In this document: positions 4,684 through 6,795 of the stretch, piece by piece
Layout of the letters: every line of letters starts with the position of its first letter
Numbering within the stretch: position 1 is the stretch's first letter
Assembly (NCBI GenBank): GCA_964641395.1
Contig: CAZXKQ010000043.1
Location: forward strand, 1-6,795
Direction of reading: 5' to 3'
DNA from: CANQBR01 sp964641395
GTDB taxonomy: Bacteria; Bacillota; Negativicutes; Acidaminococcales; Acidaminococcaceae
Length of the DNA: 6,795 bases
The notes under the pieces: model-generated
Database searches by the model: none
Seen by the model: the letters and a program-made list of their open reading frames with translations, nothing else
What the model was told of the DNA's origin: nothing
Translations under genes and position numbers: made by a program

Positions 4684-5334
4684 ATGGCTTACCGACTGGC
4701 CATCTTCGACATGGACGGCACCATCCTGGACACTCTGGCGGACCTGGCCGCCGCCATCAACCACAGCCTGGACCACTTCCACCTGCCCCGGCGGCGGCTG
4801 GAAGAGGTGCGGAGCTTTTTGGGCAACGGTTCCGCCCGTCTGGTGGAGCTGGCCGTGCCTCCCGGCACCCCTGCCCAGGTGAAGGCGGACCTCCTAGCCT
4901 ACTACAGCGCCTACTACAGGGAGCACTGCGCAGAGGCTACCCGGCCCTACCCCGGCATAGTAGAACTGTTGCAGGAGCTGCGGCAGCACCACTGCCTGAC
5001 GGCGGTGGTCTCCAACAAGCCCCACTTCGGGGTGGCCACCCTCTGCGCCGCCCACTTCCCCGGCCTTTTGGACTTTTACTGCGGCGAACGGCCTGGCATC
5101 AGGCGCAAGCCCGCCCCTGACACGGTGCTGGAGGCCCTCCGGCAGCTGGGGATAGCCCCCGCCCAGGCCGTCTACATCGGCGACTCCGAGGTGGACATCG
5201 CCACTGCCGCCAACGCCGGCCTGGACTGCCTGACGGTGGCCTGGGGCTTTAGGTCCCCTGCCCAGCTGGCAGCCGCCGGAGCCGCCTGCATCCTCCCTGA
5301 CGTGGCCGCCCTCAAGGCCAAGCTCCTGGCCTAA
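4684..5334 (+). CDS. HAD-family hydrolase, phosphoglycolate phosphatase type
   Basis: This 216-residue cytosolic haloacid dehalogenase phosphatase is of subfamily IA. All four HAD motifs are present. Motif I, DMDGTILDT, has nucleophile Asp9 and acid/base Asp11. Motif II is Ser110 in VVSNKP. Motif III is Lys142 in RRKPAPD. Motif IV is GDSEVD, with Asp167 and Asp171 for magnesium. An alpha-helical C1 cap lies at about residues 15-85. Length and motifs match Gph/PgpB-like enzymes that dephosphorylate 2-phosphoglycolate, but many relatives act on other sugar phosphates or nucleotides, so the substrate is open and I give no symbol. The best ribosome site is TGAGG (4669-4673) with a long 10-nt spacing, which predicts modest translation. 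It is a single-gene unit, transcribed from the TATAAT at 4624-4629 and possibly also by read-through of the upstream terminator. It converges on the DUF362 lipoprotein gene. Confidence 0.9.
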   Translation: MAYRLAIFDMDGTILDTLADLAAAINHSLDHFHLPRRRLEEVRSFLGNGSARLVELAVPPGTPAQVKADLLAYYSAYYREHCAEATRPYPGIVELLQELRQHHCLTAVVSNKPHFGVATLCAAHFPGLLDFYCGERPGIRRKPAPDTVLEALRQLGIAPAQAVYIGDSEVDIATAANAGLDCLTVAWGFRSPAQLAAAGAACILPDVAALKAKLLA

Positions 5335-5357
5335 CCTTACAGCGGACGTAAACAAAC

Positions 5358-5391
5358 ACCCCCGCTCCCTGCCGTGGCAGGAGGCGGGGGT
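5358..5391. terminator. Bidirectional hairpin terminator between convergent genes
   Basis: A long stem pairs 5358-5372 with 5391-5377 (ACCCCCGCTCCCTGC against the facing GCAGGAGGCGGGGGT), with one C-A mismatch and one T-G wobble, around CGTG. On the minus strand it is followed by a U-rich GTTTGTTTA, so it should end the DUF362 transcript. On the plus strand the tail TTGGCTTTGG is weaker but may serve the phosphatase. Confidence 0.8.
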
Positions 5392-5411
5392 TGGCTTTGG
5401 ACCCAAACTTG

Positions 5412-6413
5412 TTACTTATCCAGGCTGACTAGCTGGTAGCTACGGCTGCCCAGGCCTATTTCCTCGGCATGCTGGACGGTCACCAGCCCCTGCCTGTCCT
5501 GGATGCGGTTGACCAGGGACTTGCCGTCCTTGTCCTTCTGGGCGAAGACCAGGTCTAGGCAGGCCTGGTCCAGGGCCACCGGGTCGGTAGAGGATAAAAT
5601 GCCTATGTCGTGCATGTCCGGCTCGGCCGGATTGCCGTTGCAGTCACAGTCGATGGAGAGCCTGTTCATCACGTTCACGTAGACGATGCCCTTGCTGCCT
5701 CCCAGGTAGTCGGAGACCCCCTTGCCGGCCTCGGCCATGGCTTCTAGGAAGGCCTGCTGCTCCCCGTTCCACATGTCGGTGGTGCTGGTGCCGCCGCTGT
5801 GGAGCCAGGCCTTGCCCTTGGAGGAGGCCAGGCCGATGGAGATGTTCTTCAGCGCCCCGCCGAAACCGGCCATAGCGTGGCCCTTGAAGTGGGACAGTAC
5901 CAGGTAGGAGTCGTAGTCCTTGAAGGCCGCCCCTACATAGTCTTCTTTAATCCGCCTGCCGCCTTCCACCTTGATGCTCATAGAGCCCTTTTCGTCCAGG
6001 ATCTGCACCGGGGCGATGGCGTCGAAGCCGTGCTCCTTCACCACCTGGTAGTGGCTGGCCGTGTCAGCCCGGCCGCCCCCGTAGGCGGTGTTGCACTCTA
6101 CGATGGTGCCCTTGACCTTCTGCACTAGATCCTTGATCAGCTCCGGCCGCAGGTAGTTGCTGGCAGGAGGCTCCCCGGTGGAGAGTTTCACTGCCACCCT
6201 GCCCTGGGGCTGCCACTGGAGGGCCTCATAGGCCGCCACCAGCCCCTTGGGACTGATATCCTTGGTGAAATAAACCACGGCCTTCTCCGCCTTGGGGGCG
6301 GGAGCCCCAGGCCCGGCCTGCTGCCCTCCCTCTTGCGCAGGGCTGGCGGTGCTGCCACAGGCCGTCAGGCCCAGCAGGCAGAGGGCCGTCATCAGCATCA
6401 CTTTTTTCCACAT
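5412..6413 (-). CDS. DUF362 domain-containing lipoprotein
   Basis: This 333-residue exported lipoprotein begins with a signal peptide (MWKKVMLMTALCLLGLTAC). Its lipobox LTAC puts the lipidated cysteine at 19, followed by a low-complexity Gly/Ala/Pro/Gln linker to about 42. The rest is a DUF362 domain (related to the uncharacterised Fe-S proteins of COG2768). Conserved-looking blocks are VAVKLSTGEP (73-82), IVECNTAYGG (104-113), HFKGHAMAGFGGALKNISIG (175-194), DCDCNGNPAEPDMHDIGIL (255-273) and STDPVALDQACLDL (275-288). Cys107, Cys256, Cys258 and Cys285 are candidate metal or cluster ligands. The CxxCxxCxxxC ferredoxin motifs found in many relatives are absent. The biochemical function is unknown. 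The ATG at 6413 has AGGAGGT about 7 nt upstream. It appears monocistronic, ending at the shared terminator at 5358-5391. Confidence 0.88.
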   Translation of the reverse strand: MWKKVMLMTALCLLGLTACGSTASPAQEGGQQAGPGAPAPKAEKAVVYFTKDISPKGLVAAYEALQWQPQGRVAVKLSTGEPPASNYLRPELIKDLVQKVKGTIVECNTAYGGGRADTASHYQVVKEHGFDAIAPVQILDEKGSMSIKVEGGRRIKEDYVGAAFKDYDSYLVLSHFKGHAMAGFGGALKNISIGLASSKGKAWLHSGGTSTTDMWNGEQQAFLEAMAEAGKGVSDYLGGSKGIVYVNVMNRLSIDCDCNGNPAEPDMHDIGILSSTDPVALDQACLDLVFAQKDKDGKSLVNRIQDRQGLVTVQHAEEIGLGSRSYQLVSLDK

Positions 6414-6470
6414 CAGCCTTACCTCCTCCCTAGAGAGGAACGCCCTCCCTAGCTCTTCTTATCCGCCCTA

Positions 6471-6496
6471 AGTATAGCTCCTAAAGTTCAGTTCAA
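6471..6496 (-). promoter_or_regulatory. Possible promoter for the DUF362 lipoprotein gene
   Basis: TATACT (6476-6471, 5 of 6) is a reasonable -10, about 58 nt before the start codon. The nearest -35-like element, TTGAAC (6496-6491), is only 14 nt away, which is too close for normal sigma-A spacing. The -10 is therefore the supported part. The assignment is weak. Confidence 0.35.
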
Positions 6497-6540
6497 GGCA
6501 AGCATATTTTTCTGGGCCCTGCTCCGGCCGCAGACAGTCG

Positions 6541-6583
6541 TCGGCAGGAGGCTACCCCTCCCCCGTCTTCCTTCCACTGCCGA
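6541..6583. other. Dyad-symmetric element in the intergenic spacer
   Basis: TCGGCAG (6541-6547) and CTGCCGA (6577-6583) are perfect 7-bp inverted repeats. Inside them GAGG (6548-6551) continues the pairing with CCTC (6557-6560) around a 5-nt loop, leaving 16 nt unpaired on one side. There is no T-run on either side, so it does not look like an intrinsic terminator. It could be a 3'-UTR structure of the upstream gene or an operator. A tRNA fold does not fit. Confidence 0.35.
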
Positions 6584-6607
6584 TTTCGAGGGTCGGACCC
6601 CTAGTCC

Positions 6608-6795
6608 CTACTCAGCATCAGTGAGCTCCCACTGCCCGTTATTGCCGCTGCCTACGTACCTGAGCCCGTCCATGCCCTTCAACCGGCGGCTGATGGTTGC
6701 CAGGCTTAGGCCCAGGCGCCGCGCCATTTCTCTGCGGGTCACGTGGGGATTTTCCCTTATCATGGCATAAATCTGCTGTGCGGCCTCAGCGGAGG
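6608..6795 (-). CDS. C-terminal winged helix-turn-helix domain of a truncated protein
   Basis: Only the last 61 residues are in the window; the 5' part lies beyond the right edge. They read as a winged helix: a first helix (AAQQIYAMIRENP), then VTRREMARRLGLSLATISRRLKGM as a helix-turn-helix with recognition helix SLATISRR, then a wing (LRYVGSGNNGQWEL) before the TAG stop. This form of wing, with RxVGSxxxGxWEL, is common at the C terminus of AlbA_2/Schlafen-type ATP-binding regulators and also occurs in stand-alone regulators, so the full protein cannot be named. It reads toward the DUF362 gene in the same direction, but 194 nt apart and without an obvious terminator between them. Confidence 0.75.
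   Translation of the reverse strand, partial: SAEAAQQIYAMIRENPHVTRREMARRLGLSLATISRRLKGMDGLRYVGSGNNGQWELTDAE

Noticed and set aside
6541..6610. tRNA-like or tRNA-Sec-like fold suggested by TTCGA near paired stems
   Set aside because: No 7-bp acceptor stem, anticodon arm and CCA-proximal T arm can be assembled in the correct order on either strand.
1..6795. Avoidance of the tetranucleotide CTAG as a compositional signature
   Set aside because: CTAG is frequent, roughly two dozen by eye, which is about what base composition predicts. It is therefore not informative.
1..6795. CRISPR arrays, insertion sequences, attachment sites or replication origins
   Set aside because: I found no regularly spaced repeats, transposase motifs, terminal inverted repeats with target duplications, or DnaA-box clusters.

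Overview
The window is a GC-rich (roughly 60% or more by eye) bacterial chromosomal segment. It carries strong AGGAGG-type Shine-Dalgarno (SD) sites, sigma-A-like promoters often with an extended TGn -10, a preQ1-I riboswitch ahead of a QueT-type ECF transporter component, and short intergenic gaps. Together these suggest a high-GC member of the Bacillota (Firmicutes), probably an anaerobe of the Clostridia or Negativicutes type. I cannot name a genus. I see no insertion sequence, phage gene, CRISPR array, tRNA or rRNA.

Minus-strand block, read from high to low coordinates. An arylamine N-acetyltransferase (4310-3483), a CCA-adding/poly(A) polymerase-family tRNA nucleotidyltransferase with an HD domain (3478-1949) and a membrane-anchored C39-like cysteine peptidase (1965-1168) are packed as one likely operon, with a 4-nt gap and then a 17-nt overlap. 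Immediately downstream, a separate promoter (1156-1128) drives a preQ1-I riboswitch (1110-1071), a mutually exclusive antiterminator/terminator pair (1076-1011), then queT (991-509) and queF (502-11). In this queuosine module the membrane S component imports a 7-deazaguanine precursor, QueF reduces preQ0 to preQ1, and preQ1 should shut the unit off by transcription termination. The upstream operon has no convincing terminator of its own, so its read-through RNA should also meet the riboswitch.

Intergenic region 4311-4683 is comparatively AT-rich. It holds a leftward promoter for the acetyltransferase and a rightward transcription unit with no recognisable gene: one good and one alternative promoter, two tiny ORFs with strong ribosome binding sites, and a strong intrinsic terminator ending near 4609. 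A further extended -10 sits at 4621-4629. It precedes the only large plus-strand gene, a HAD-family phosphatase of the phosphoglycolate phosphatase type (4684-5334).

Right end. The phosphatase converges on a DUF362-domain lipoprotein (6413-5412), and the two share a bidirectional hairpin terminator. A 194-nt spacer upstream of the lipoprotein gene contains a dyad-symmetric element. The window ends inside the C-terminal winged helix of a further minus-strand protein.

The most rewarding parts are the readable preQ1 switch mechanism and the unexplained small transcript at about 4440-4609.
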